In this document: piece by piece, positions 35,050 to 43,630 of the stretch
Layout of the letters: every line of letters starts with the position of its first letter
How positions within the stretch are numbered: position 1 is the stretch's first letter
Source: Nocardia concava NBRC 100430
GTDB taxonomy: Bacteria > Actinomycetota > Actinomycetes > Mycobacteriales > Mycobacteriaceae
Direction of reading: 5' to 3'
Assembly: GCF_000308815.1 (NCBI RefSeq)
Contig: NZ_BAFX01000141.1
Span: forward strand, 1-64,000
DNA: 64,000 nucleotides
Translations under genes and position numbers: made by a program
Notes under the pieces: model-generated
What the model saw: only the letters and a program-made list of their open reading frames with translations
Databases searched by the model: none
What the model was told of the DNA's origin: nothing

Positions 35050-36255
35050 ATGACGTTCTATCGGCAGGTCGGTTCGGTGCCGCCCAAGCGGCACACCCAG
35101 CATCGGGATGAGCAGGGTCGGCTCTATTACGAAGAGCTGATGGGAGAAGAGGGCTTCTCCGGCGATTCCTCGCTGCTCTACCACCGGGGATTGCCTCCGG
35201 CCATTGTGGATTCGTCGGTGTGGGTGCTGCCCGAGCAGCGGCTCTACCCGAATCATCCGCTGCGGCACCGGCATTTGAAGCTGCACGAACTGTTCCTGGG
35301 CGACAAGCCGGGTGACAGCGATGTGGTGAACGGGCGGCGGCTGCTGCTCGGCAATGCCGATGTGCGCATCTCCTATGTGGCGGCCCTGCGGGAGTCGCCG
35401 CTGTATCGCAATGCGGTCGGTGACGAGCTGGTCTATATCGAATCCGGTTCGGGGCGGGTGGAAACCGTCTTCGGGACATTGCCGGTGCGGCAGGGACTTC
35501 AGGTGCTGCTACCCCGCGCCACCACCCACCGCTGGATTCCGGACGGCCCCGAGCCGTTGCGCGCCTACATCATCGAGGGCACCGGCCACATCACCCCGCC
35601 CAAACGGTATCTCTCGAAATACGGTCAGTTCCTGGAGAATTCGCCCTACTGCGAGCGGGATCTGCACGGGCCGACCGAGCTCACCCGCGCCGAGGGCGAG
35701 AATGTGGAGGTGCTGGTCAAGCATCGTCCGGGCGGCGAGATCGTCGGCACCAGCATGGTTTACGCCACCCACCCCTTCGATGTGGTGGGTTGGGACGGCT
35801 GCCTATACCCGTTCACCTTCGATATCGCCGACTTCGAACCCATTACCGGACGGGTGCATCAGCCGCCGCCGGTGCATCAGGCGTTCGAGGGCCAGAACTT
35901 CGTGATCTGCAATTTCGTGCCGCGCAAGGTGGATTACCACCCGCTCTCGATTCCGGTGCCGTACTACCACTCGAATGTGGACTCCGACGAGATCCTCTTC
36001 TACTGCGGCGGAAACTACGAGGCGCGCAAGGGATCCGGGATCGGGCAGGGGTCGGTGTCGGTGCATCCGGGCGGGTACGCGCACGGGCCGCAGCCGGGCG
36101 CCTACGAGCGCAGCATCGGCATCGAGTTCTTCGACGAACTGGCGGTCATGGTGGATACGTTCCATCCGCTGCAGCTGGGTGAGGGCGGGTTGGCGTGTGA
36201 GGATCCGGGCTACGCCTGGACGTGGTCGGGTCGTGGGCCGAATCAATGGATTTGA
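35050..36255 (+). CDS. hmgA: homogentisate 1,2-dioxygenase
   Basis: A 401-residue Fe(II) ring-cleaving dioxygenase that opens homogentisate to maleylacetoacetate in tyrosine and phenylalanine breakdown. Family blocks are VGDELVYIESGSGRVET near residue 120, LPRATTHRWIPDGPEP near 155, the metal region PYYHSNVDSDEILFYCGGNY near 305 and VSVHPGGYAHGPQPGA near 340, which holds further His ligands. I start at MTFYRQVGSVPP (35050), with GGGAGA nine bases before; an ATG at 35035 is an alternative. The next gene encodes fumarylacetoacetase, two steps further down the pathway. No maleylacetoacetate isomerase or HppD gene is seen here. Confidence 0.95.
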   Translation: MTFYRQVGSVPPKRHTQHRDEQGRLYYEELMGEEGFSGDSSLLYHRGLPPAIVDSSVWVLPEQRLYPNHPLRHRHLKLHELFLGDKPGDSDVVNGRRLLLGNADVRISYVAALRESPLYRNAVGDELVYIESGSGRVETVFGTLPVRQGLQVLLPRATTHRWIPDGPEPLRAYIIEGTGHITPPKRYLSKYGQFLENSPYCERDLHGPTELTRAEGENVEVLVKHRPGGEIVGTSMVYATHPFDVVGWDGCLYPFTFDIADFEPITGRVHQPPPVHQAFEGQNFVICNFVPRKVDYHPLSIPVPYYHSNVDSDEILFYCGGNYEARKGSGIGQGSVSVHPGGYAHGPQPGAYERSIGIEFFDELAVMVDTFHPLQLGEGGLACEDPGYAWTWSGRGPNQWI

Positions 36256-36302
36256 GTGCGCCCGAGGGCATGGGGCAGGTGACGGGGAAGGTGAATGGGG
36301 AT

Positions 36303-37481
36303 ATGAGCAGCCGGGTGCGTATCGAGGTTCCCGAGGGTTCCGGATTCGGCCCGACGCACCTGCCGTACTGCGTGTTCCGCCCGCTGGGCGAGGAGCCGCG
36401 GGTGGGTGCGCGACTGGGTGATTCGATCATCGATCTGGCGGTGGCGCTGGATGATCCGATGTTCCATCAGCCCACCCTGAACGCCTTCATGACCCAGGGG
36501 CCGCAGTGCTGGCGGGAGGTGCGCGAGCGGGTGCGGGTCGCGGCCGAATCCGAGCTGCCCGCGGCGGCGGTGCACGCGGTGCGGGCGGTGCGGCTGGACC
36601 TGCCGGTGTCGATCGGCGATTACGTCGACTTCTACGCCAGCCTCGACCACGCCACCGCCATGGGGCGCATGCTGCGGCCCAATGCCGAACCGCTGCTGCC
36701 GAATTGGCGGCATCTGCCGGTGGGGTATCACGGGCGCGCGGGCACGGTGGTGGTGTCGGGCACCGATATCGTACGGCCGCACGGGCAGCGCAAGACCGAT
36801 TCCGGCACACCGGATTTCGGGCCGAGCCGCCGCGTGGACATCGAGGCCGAGCTGGGCTTCCTGGTGGGCGCGGGCTCCGAACTCGGCGTACCGATCGAGA
36901 CCGGCGAATTCGCCGAGCACGTGTTCGGGGTGGCGCTGGTGAACGACTGGTCGGCGCGCGATATCCAGGCCTGGGAGGGGCAACCACTGGGCCCGTTCCT
37001 GGGCAAGTCCTTCGCAACCACATTGTCGGCGTGGGTGACTCCGCTCGACGCGCTCACCGAGGCGCGAATTCCGCTGCCGCCGCAGCATCCCGAGCCGCTG
37101 CCGTATCTGCGGGACGACGCGGCCTGGGGTTTGGACATCGATCTGTCGGTGGAATGGAACGGCCAGGTCGTCTCCACTCCCCCGTACCGGCGCATGTACT
37201 GGTCGCCCGCGCAGATGCTCGCGCACATGACGGTGAACGGCGCCTCGACCCGCACCGGTGATCTGTTCGCCTCCGGCACCATTTCCGGGGCCGACCGCGC
37301 CGAGCGCGGCTCGCTGATGGAAATGAGCTGGGGCGGTACCGAACCCATCGAGTTGAACGGGGTGCAGCGGACCTTCCTGAACGACAGCGACGAGGTGACG
37401 ATCACCGCCACCGCGGCCGCCGTCGGGGGTGGCCGCCTGCAACTGGGCGAGGTACGCGGGCGAATCGTGAAAGCTGTTTGA
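36303..37481 (+). CDS. fahA: fumarylacetoacetase
   Basis: A 392-residue hydrolase that splits fumarylacetoacetate into fumarate and acetoacetate, the last step of tyrosine breakdown. The N-terminal SH3-like domain begins HLPYCVFRPLGEEPR. Metal ligands are in DYVDFYASLDHA (Asp), DIEAELGFLVG (two Glu) and LVNDWSARDIQAWE (Asp). I choose MSSRVRIEVPEGSGFG (36303) because it aligns best with the family start; ATGs at 36246 (overlapping the hmgA stop) and 36222 are in frame. It is in one unit with hmgA. The C-terminus (GEVRGRIVKAV) is complete. Confidence 0.94.
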   Translation: MSSRVRIEVPEGSGFGPTHLPYCVFRPLGEEPRVGARLGDSIIDLAVALDDPMFHQPTLNAFMTQGPQCWREVRERVRVAAESELPAAAVHAVRAVRLDLPVSIGDYVDFYASLDHATAMGRMLRPNAEPLLPNWRHLPVGYHGRAGTVVVSGTDIVRPHGQRKTDSGTPDFGPSRRVDIEAELGFLVGAGSELGVPIETGEFAEHVFGVALVNDWSARDIQAWEGQPLGPFLGKSFATTLSAWVTPLDALTEARIPLPPQHPEPLPYLRDDAAWGLDIDLSVEWNGQVVSTPPYRRMYWSPAQMLAHMTVNGASTRTGDLFASGTISGADRAERGSLMEMSWGGTEPIELNGVQRTFLNDSDEVTITATAAAVGGGRLQLGEVRGRIVKAV

Positions 37482-37583
37482 TAGCCGGATCGTATCGCCA
37501 TGAGCATGGTCACTGTCCCTACCGAGCGGTAGACCAGGAACGTTACCGTTCCGGGCGTCGGAAGACTCCCGGAGGTTGCGTCA

Positions 37584-39917
37584 ATGTTGACCAGTTCTGC
37601 GCGGTTCGCCATGGCACGCCCGCGTGCGGTGCTGGTGGCCGCCTTGTTGCTGATGCTCGTCTGCGGTGGCTTCGGCGCGACCGTGAAGTCGCACATGGTC
37701 GGCGGCGGGTACCTGACCGACTCGCTGGAATCGGTGCGCGCCAACGACTTCATCACGAAGAACTTCCCGGGCGGCAATCCCAATTTGATCGTCATGGTCA
37801 GCGGGGACGGCGGCGTCAACAGTCCCGAGGTGCGCGCGGAGGCGCAGCGCATCGCCGATGATCTCGGCCACGATCCGAATGTGACCGGCGTGCAGTCCTA
37901 TTGGACCAGCGTCACCGCCCGGCCCGATCTGGCCGCCGCGCTGAAGAGCAAGGACGGTCAGCGCGGGCTCATCATGGCCACGGTCACCGGCACCGACACC
38001 GATGTGCAGAACCGGGCGGCCGAGATCTCGAACCGGATCGATGGCGACCGGGACGGCGTGCAGGTGCGCGTCGGCGGCATGGCCGGGACCTTCGCCGACA
38101 TCAATCATCAGGTCGAGAAGGATCTGCTGCTGGCCGAGGCCATCGCGGTGCCGGTGTCCGGGCTGCTGCTGGTGCTGGTGTTCGGCAGTGTGGTCGCGGC
38201 GGCGCTGCCGATCGGCGTGGGGCTGTTCGCGATCGCGGCCACCATGGGCATTCTGCGCGGGCTGACCACGGTCATGGAGGTGTCGATCTTCGCGCTGAAC
38301 ATGACCAGCGCGCTGGGTCTGGCCCTGGCCATCGACTACAGCCTGTTCATTGTCAGCCGGTACCGCGAGGAGCTGGCGGGCGGCCGCGATACCCGTTCGG
38401 CCATCCTGCGTTCGGTGCGGACGGCGGGGCGAACGGTGGTCTTCTCCGGATTGACGGTCGCGCTGGCGCTGGCCGCGCTGGCGGTGTTCCCGCAGCCGTT
38501 CTTCAAGTCCTTCGCCTACGCCGGTGTGGCGGTGGTGGCGGCGGCCGTCGGCGCGTCGGTGCTGCTACTTCCTGCCGCGCTGCTCCTGCTCGGCGATCGC
38601 GTGAATGCCTGGGATCTGCGGAAACCATTGCGCCGCCTGCTCGGTCGCGGTGAGCCCGCGCCGAAGCGGGCCGAGGAGACCTTCTGGTACCGCCTGGTCA
38701 CCTGGGTGATGCGGCGGGCACTGCCGGTCGCGGTGGTCACCACGGCCGCGCTGCTGGCGCTCGGATCCCCGTTCCTGAAGGCGCATTTCGGGACGCCGGA
38801 CGATCGGGTGATCGGGACGTTCGCGTCCAGCCGCCAGGTGGGTGATGCGCTGCGGCAGGATTTCAGCGCCGATATGGCGTCCAGCGCCGTGGTCGTGCTG
38901 CCCGGATTCCACGGGGACAGTAGGGAGATCGGCGCGTACGCGTCCCGGCTCTCGCAGGTGCCGGGCATTCCGGCGGTGCTGTCGAGCGACGGTGTCTACG
39001 TGAACGGCGCGAAGATGGCGGCCGGTATCCCGCAGATGGCGGGACCGAACGGGGCCTATCTCTCGGTCGGCACGAAGACCGCACCGTACTCCGCCGAGGG
39101 CAAACAGCAGTTGGCGGAGTTGCGTGCGGTGCCCGCGCCGGGCGAGGTGCTGTTCGGCGGTGCGGCCGCATTGAACGAGGACACCATGGATTCGGTGATC
39201 AGCCGGATTCCGTTGGCGGGCGCGCTGATCGCGATCATCACCCTGATCCTGCTGTTCCTCTTCACCGGCAGCGTGGTGCTTCCGGTCAAGGCGCTGCTGC
39301 TGAACATGCTGTCGCTGACCGCCACCTTCGGCGCGATGATCTGGATCTTCGAGCAGGGCCATCTGTCCGGGTTCCTCGGCTTCACCTCCACCGGCAGCCT
39401 GGATCTGTTCATGCCGATCCTCATGTTCTGCCTGGCCTTCGGCATGTCGATGGACTACGAGGTGTTCCTGCTGTCCCGCATTCGCGAGGAGTGGCTGGCC
39501 TCGGACCGCAGCGCGGCCGCGAATACCCGCTCGGTCGCGCTGGGTGTGGCTCGCACCGGCCGGATCTTCACCGCCGCAGCGGGTTTGATGGCGGTGGTCC
39601 TGCTGGCCGTCGCCACCTCCGAGGTCGCCCCGATGAAGCTGTTCGGCATCGGATTGGCGCTCGCGGTGATCGCCGACGCCACCGTCATTCGCGGCCTGCT
39701 CGCCCCGGCGCTCATGCGCCTGATGTCCACCGCCAACTGGTGGGCCCCGAAACCGCTTGCGGCGCTGCACAAGCGGATCGGGTTGGAGGAGTCAGCGCCG
39801 GTAACCGAGGGCGACCACACCGGCGGCGAGCAGCACCAGGACGCCGATGATTCCGAGGCCGACGCCCATGCTGTCGGCGAAGGCGGCCGGATGGTGGGCA
39901 CCGTCCCCCGCGTGTGA
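37584..39917 (+). CDS. MMPL/RND-family transporter
   Basis: A 777-residue RND-type transporter of the MMPL group, with two repeats of a membrane helix, a large outer loop and five helices. The first loop has GGGYLTDSLESVRANDFITK. Proton-relay motifs are GLALAIDYSLFIVSRYREEL near residue 245 and FGMSMDYEVFLLSRIREEW near 620. Mycobacterial relatives export envelope lipids; the cargo here is unknown. The last 42 residues (from SAPVTEGDHTGGEQHQ) are hydrophilic and lie over the 3' end of the convergent MFS gene, so the original stop may have been lost. The start is ATG at 37584 with GGAGG upstream. Confidence 0.9.
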   Translation: MLTSSARFAMARPRAVLVAALLLMLVCGGFGATVKSHMVGGGYLTDSLESVRANDFITKNFPGGNPNLIVMVSGDGGVNSPEVRAEAQRIADDLGHDPNVTGVQSYWTSVTARPDLAAALKSKDGQRGLIMATVTGTDTDVQNRAAEISNRIDGDRDGVQVRVGGMAGTFADINHQVEKDLLLAEAIAVPVSGLLLVLVFGSVVAAALPIGVGLFAIAATMGILRGLTTVMEVSIFALNMTSALGLALAIDYSLFIVSRYREELAGGRDTRSAILRSVRTAGRTVVFSGLTVALALAALAVFPQPFFKSFAYAGVAVVAAAVGASVLLLPAALLLLGDRVNAWDLRKPLRRLLGRGEPAPKRAEETFWYRLVTWVMRRALPVAVVTTAALLALGSPFLKAHFGTPDDRVIGTFASSRQVGDALRQDFSADMASSAVVVLPGFHGDSREIGAYASRLSQVPGIPAVLSSDGVYVNGAKMAAGIPQMAGPNGAYLSVGTKTAPYSAEGKQQLAELRAVPAPGEVLFGGAAALNEDTMDSVISRIPLAGALIAIITLILLFLFTGSVVLPVKALLLNMLSLTATFGAMIWIFEQGHLSGFLGFTSTGSLDLFMPILMFCLAFGMSMDYEVFLLSRIREEWLASDRSAAANTRSVALGVARTGRIFTAAAGLMAVVLLAVATSEVAPMKLFGIGLALAVIADATVIRGLLAPALMRLMSTANWWAPKPLAALHKRIGLEESAPVTEGDHTGGEQHQDADDSEADAHAVGEGGRMVGTVPRV

Positions 39918-41198
39918 GGCCATGATGGTGCCGATCACCGCGACACCGGCGGCCGCGCCGAACTCCCGTGCGGCGGAATTCAATCCGGCGCCCATGCCGG
40001 ATCGATCGGCGGGCAGGTTCGCCATGACGCCGTGCGTCAGCACGGGCGCGGCAAAGCCCATGCCGAAGGACAGCAGCACCAGGTAGACCGCGTAGAGCGG
40101 ATACGGGGTGCTCGCGTCCGCGGTGGCGACCGCGAGCAGGCCCGCGCCGATCAGGACCAGACCGCCGGCGGCCGGAATCAGCGGCCCCAGCCTGGCTTCC
40201 AGTCGTACCGCGAAACGGGGCACGATGATCATGCCGATGGTGAGCGGCACGATGGCCAGACCCGCGGCCGCGGCGGAGAAGCCCTTCACGTACTGCAGGT
40301 ACTGCGAGTTCACGAAGAACAGCGCGAACAGGCCGAAAAACGTTGTGCCCGTTCCCAGGACGGCCACACTCAACCGCCGCGACCGGAACACCCGCGGATC
40401 GATGAGCGGATGCGGGGAACGCAGCGAATGCCAGATGAGCGCCGCGAGCAGCACCGCGCCGAGCGCGAATCCGGCCAGCACCTCCACCGAACCCCAGCCG
40501 TGCGACGGGCCCTCGATGATGCCGTACAGGACCGCGGTCGATCCGGCGGTGAGCAACACCGCCCCGAGCGGATCCTGATTCGCCTCGCGCCGTGGGGTTT
40601 TCGGCGTCACCGCCGCCACCAGCACCAGCAGGCCCAGCCCCGCCGGGACCATCACCCAGAACAGCGCCTGCCACGGCAGGTACTGCTGCAACAGTCCGCC
40701 GCCGATATTGCCCAGCGCCCCACCCAGACCCAGCGACAGCGTCCACGCCGCCAGCGCGCTCGCGCGGGTACGGACATCCGGGGACAGCTGCACGAGGATC
40801 GACATGGTGGCGGGCATGATGAGCGCGGCGCCCGCACCCGAAACCGCGCGGCCCACGATCAATTCGGCCGGATGCGCGGCCAAGGCACTGGTCAGCGCGC
40901 CCGCCGCGAACAGCCCGAGACCCGCCAGCAGCGCACCCTTGCGCCCGTACCGATCCCCGATGGCACCGGCCGGGATGAGCAGGGCGGCGAACGCGATGAC
41001 GTAGGCGTCGACCGCCCACAACAACTCCGCCGCACTCGGATCCAGCGACGACGCGGCCAGTAGCGGAATGGCCAGATTGATGGCCGCCACCATGGACTGC
41101 GCCACCATGATGCAGGCGCACATGGCGAGCAGCACCGCACGCGGCGGCCCGGCGGAACGGCTTTCGGCGACCGGGATTCCGGACACGACTGTGGACAT
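39792..41198 (-). CDS. MFS transporter, DHA2-type drug exporter
   Basis: A 468-residue, 14-helix major facilitator exporter of the EmrB/QacA group. Signatures are GAIGDRYGRKGALLAG (motif A) near residue 65, GRAVSGAGAALIMPATMSIL (motif C type) near 100, and GLNSAAREFGAAAGVAVIGT near 405. I start at MSTVVSGIPVAES (41198), where TTGGAG lies eight bases upstream; an earlier ATG at 41240 is not supported. A LysR gene diverges from it and may control it. Its 3' end overlaps the MMPL gene by 126 bases on the other strand. Substrate unknown. Confidence 0.9.
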   Translation of the reverse strand: MSTVVSGIPVAESRSAGPPRAVLLAMCACIMVAQSMVAAINLAIPLLAASSLDPSAAELLWAVDAYVIAFAALLIPAGAIGDRYGRKGALLAGLGLFAAGALTSALAAHPAELIVGRAVSGAGAALIMPATMSILVQLSPDVRTRASALAAWTLSLGLGGALGNIGGGLLQQYLPWQALFWVMVPAGLGLLVLVAAVTPKTPRREANQDPLGAVLLTAGSTAVLYGIIEGPSHGWGSVEVLAGFALGAVLLAALIWHSLRSPHPLIDPRVFRSRRLSVAVLGTGTTFFGLFALFFVNSQYLQYVKGFSAAAAGLAIVPLTIGMIIVPRFAVRLEARLGPLIPAAGGLVLIGAGLLAVATADASTPYPLYAVYLVLLSFGMGFAAPVLTHGVMANLPADRSGMGAGLNSAAREFGAAAGVAVIGTIMASHAGDGAHHPAAFADSMGVGLGIIGVLVLLAAGVVALGYRR

Positions 41199-41226
41199 GG
41201 GTGTACTCCAAACGGCAATGAGGAAT

Positions 41227-41262
41227 TGGAATTCCGTCACCTTCCGGACGGAACGAATTCCA
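41227..41262. promoter_or_regulatory. dyad in the MFS/LysR divergent gap
   Basis: TGGAATTC at 41227-41234 and GAATTCCA at 41255-41262 form a perfect 8-bp inverted repeat. An inner pair CCGTC (41234-41238) and GACGG (41247-41251) lies nearly on the same axis. It sits 29 bases before the MFS ATG and 51 bases before the LysR ATG and may be the regulator's site. Confidence 0.4.
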
Positions 41263-41312
41263 CGGTAAAGCCGCTCGCGGCATTACTCAAATGCATCTTT
41301 ATCATCAAATAC

Positions 41313-42245
41313 ATGCACCGCACGCAATCCACCGACCTCCGGGGCCTGGACCTGAACCTGCTGGTCACCCTGGATGCCCTGCTCACCGAGCACAGCGTGA
41401 CCGGCGCGGCCGACCGCCTGCGACTCTCCGAACCCGCCGTCAGCCGTGCCCTCGGCCGCATCCGCCGCGCCGTCGGCGATCCGATCCTGGTCCGCGCGGG
41501 CCGCGTCATGGTCCCCACCCCGCACGCCCTCGCCATCGAACCCGAGGTCCGCGACCTGGTGGACCGCCTGCAACGCCTCTTCTCCGCCACCCACGCCACC
41601 GACATCCGCACGGTCACCCGCGACCTCACCGTCCTGGCCCACTACGCCATGGCCGCCGTCTTCGGCCCCGCCCTCGTCGAACGCGCCGCCGCCGAGGCCC
41701 CCGGCATCACCCTCCGCTTCCTCAACGAGGGCCACACCGACACCCCCATGCTCCGCGACGGCCACGCCGACCTCGAGGTCGGCATCATCGGCGACCGCGC
41801 CCCCGAAATCCACATCACCCCGGTCTACGAGGACCACATGATCGGCGCGGCTCGTCCGGGCCATCCCCTCCTGCGCGACAACAAGATTCGCCTCGCCGAC
41901 TACGTCCGAGCCCGCCACCTCGCCGCCTCCCGCCGCGGCCGCAGGACCGGCCCCATCGATGACGCCCTCGCCACAAAGGGCCTCCGCCGAGACGTAACCG
42001 CCTCGGTAGCAGGCATCACCGGCTCCCTCTTCTTCCTCCGCAACAGCGACCTACTCGGCAACATCCCCTCCTGCGCCCGCCCCCTCGCTCACCAACTGGG
42101 CCTGACCACCTTCGACCTCCCCATCGAAACCCCACCCCTCCCCTACGCCATGGCCTGGCACCCCCGCCACGACGCCGACCCCGCGCACCTCTGGCTCCGC
42201 AACACCCTCCGCGAAATCATGCTGGCAAGCGCTCAGGCCGGATGA
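41313..42245 (+). CDS. LysR-family transcriptional regulator
   Basis: A 310-residue LysR-type regulator. Residues 8-68 are the winged HTH: DLNLLVTLDALLTEHSVTGAADRL then LSEPAVSRALGRIRRAVGDPILVR. Residues 95-305 are the effector domain of the NodD/PcpR/LinR type (LTVLAHYAMAAVFGPAL, LRDGHADLEVGIIGD, LPYAMAWHPRHDADPAHLWLR). I start at MHRTQSTDLRGLDLN (41313); upstream in-frame residues are unlike the family. It diverges from the MFS exporter with 114 bases between starts, so it probably controls that gene. Codon use is very C-rich in the second half. Confidence 0.88.
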   Translation: MHRTQSTDLRGLDLNLLVTLDALLTEHSVTGAADRLRLSEPAVSRALGRIRRAVGDPILVRAGRVMVPTPHALAIEPEVRDLVDRLQRLFSATHATDIRTVTRDLTVLAHYAMAAVFGPALVERAAAEAPGITLRFLNEGHTDTPMLRDGHADLEVGIIGDRAPEIHITPVYEDHMIGAARPGHPLLRDNKIRLADYVRARHLAASRRGRRTGPIDDALATKGLRRDVTASVAGITGSLFFLRNSDLLGNIPSCARPLAHQLGLTTFDLPIETPPLPYAMAWHPRHDADPAHLWLRNTLREIMLASAQAG

Positions 42246-42262
42246 ACCGGCAGCCGAATTCC

Positions 42263-42571
42263 CTACGGCCAGCCCAGTAGTGAGACAACCAACGACGTCG
42301 CGCGAGTCAGCGCTTGTGGGCCGGTGTTCCCAATCGGTTCGTCAAGAGCCGAAACCGGAAGCCACTGTGTGAGTTCGGGCAACAACAAACCGGTCGGAGT
42401 GGGCACGGCGACATCGAAAGCCATTGCACCCTCGGGCAATTCGCCCGGAATAAAGGGGCAGACAAATACCCGGCCGGTCTCGGCCTCGATATGAGCGGCG
42501 CTGGACAGCACGGCGACGTAGATCTCGGTGTCGGTATCGCGACGGGGACAAATCACGCCAGGTCGGATCAC
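42263..42571 (-). CDS. putative toxin of a toxin-antitoxin pair
   Basis: A 102-residue protein with the size and pattern of MazF/CcdB-fold toxins: an N-terminal strand MIRPGVICPRRDTDTEIYVAVLSSAAHI, then GRVFVCPFIPGELPEGAM, AFDVAVPTPTGLLLPELTQWLPVSAL and a C-terminal helix ATSLVVSLLGW. The start GTG overlaps the stop of the antitoxin gene (GTGA). I infer toxin function from the pairing and fold-like pattern, not from a catalytic motif. The target could be RNA (MazF) or gyrase (CcdB). Confidence 0.65.
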   Translation of the reverse strand: MIRPGVICPRRDTDTEIYVAVLSSAAHIEAETGRVFVCPFIPGELPEGAMAFDVAVPTPTGLLLPELTQWLPVSALDEPIGNTGPQALTRATSLVVSLLGWP

Positions 42572-42795
42572 AGGCCCGCTTTTCGGTTGAGGTCGTAGAT
42601 GCGTTGGGCATACTCGTCGATCCCGAGCCCGGGAACAGTAACGGTCTTGTAGTGCTGCAGCGCCGCTCGAAGGTTCGCTTCACGGACCGCCCGCTCCATA
42701 TATTCGGAACGGTTGAGTCCTGCGGCCTGGGCCGCAGCATCCGCGTCAGCGGCCACCGAATCGTCGATCGTGATCGATAGCTTGGTCTTGGCCAT
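42568..42795 (-). CDS. ribbon-helix-helix antitoxin
   Basis: A 75-residue protein with an N-terminal ribbon-helix-helix motif: KLSITIDDSVAADADAAAQAA followed by GLNRSEYMERAVREA, the pattern of CopG/MetJ-type antitoxins. The C-terminal half (LRAALQHYKTVTVPGLGIDEY) probably wraps the toxin. It lies upstream of and overlaps the toxin gene, the usual antitoxin-first order. The operator should be in the 61 bases upstream; I see no long palindrome there. Confidence 0.78.
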   Translation of the reverse strand: MAKTKLSITIDDSVAADADAAAQAAGLNRSEYMERAVREANLRAALQHYKTVTVPGLGIDEYAQRIYDLNRKAGL

Positions 42796-42856
42796 ATAGC
42801 GATCCTACTCGAAGTCGGATGATTCATCCGACAGTCGAGCGATAACCTCGGGCGCG

Positions 42857-43531
42857 CTAGCGGGTGGCGGCGCGGCCCGCGTCGACTACAACTACGAAAT
42901 GATTCAGGTCGGCGACCAAGGTGTCGACGGATTCCGGTGCGCCGCCGTCGTCGTGGTGGTGGAGCCAGTCGGCGACGAGTTCGAACATGCCGCCGATGGT
43001 GGCCAGGGCCAGGGGGAGCATGCCGGGGTGTTCGGTCGGATTGTCCTGGAGCCATTGGTGTTTCAGGAATTCGGCGGACCAGCGGCGGTTGAGGCGGCGT
43101 TGGGCTTCTACGGCGGGGGAGATGCCGCCGGCTTCGCCGAAGGTGACCTTGGCGAGGCGGGGGTCGTCGGCGATGGAGTGGACGAAGGCGGCTACGACGG
43201 CAGCGCGGCGGGTGGGCCAGTCGGCTTCGGCGGTTTCGAGGGCCACCTCGGTGACGCGTTGCTGGATGCCGGTGCTGATCTGTTCGAGGAGGGCGGTGTA
43301 GCAGGCTTCCTTGCTGTCGAAGTGGTCGTAGAAGCCCTTGGTGCCGACGTAGGCGGCCTGGCAGATCTGTTCGATGGAGGTCAGCGAATAGCTTTGCCGG
43401 GCAAAGAGTTCGGTGGCGGCGGCGAGCAGCTGACGGCGGCGCTGGGCGCTGCGCTCGTCGGCGTCGAGGCCGCGGATGCGACGCCGTACGGGGGTCCGGT
43501 CGGTCGGCGCGGCAGATTTGCTGCGGGACAT
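42857..43531 (-). CDS. TetR-family transcriptional regulator
   Basis: A 224-residue regulator. The HTH spans residues 28-80 (RSAQRRRQLLAAATELFARQ, then SIEQICQAAYVGTKGFYDHFDSKEA). The ligand domain is helical. A disordered, basic N-terminal leader (RSKSAAPTDRTPVRRRIRGL) precedes it. It diverges from the secreted lipase gene 99 bases away and is probably its local regulator. I looked for a palindrome in the gap and found only weak ones (GGTA-N6-TACC). It ends near the toxin-antitoxin pair, which reads in the same direction but is separate. Confidence 0.87.
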   Translation of the reverse strand: MSRSKSAAPTDRTPVRRRIRGLDADERSAQRRRQLLAAATELFARQSYSLTSIEQICQAAYVGTKGFYDHFDSKEACYTALLEQISTGIQQRVTEVALETAEADWPTRRAAVVAAFVHSIADDPRLAKVTFGEAGGISPAVEAQRRLNRRWSAEFLKHQWLQDNPTEHPGMLPLALATIGGMFELVADWLHHHDDGGAPESVDTLVADLNHFVVVVDAGRAATR

Positions 43532-43630
43532 GCCTAGACGATAGCCAAGCTCGTTTCAGAAAGACATCTTGTTGGTAACTGGATACCGTGTTGTAATCGC
43601 TGTCACGTCGATGAGGAAGGGAACAGAGAC

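Noticed and set aside
43532..43630. GGTA-N6-TACC as a TetR operator before the lipase gene
   Set aside because: Only four bases pair per arm, which is expected by chance in 99 bases.
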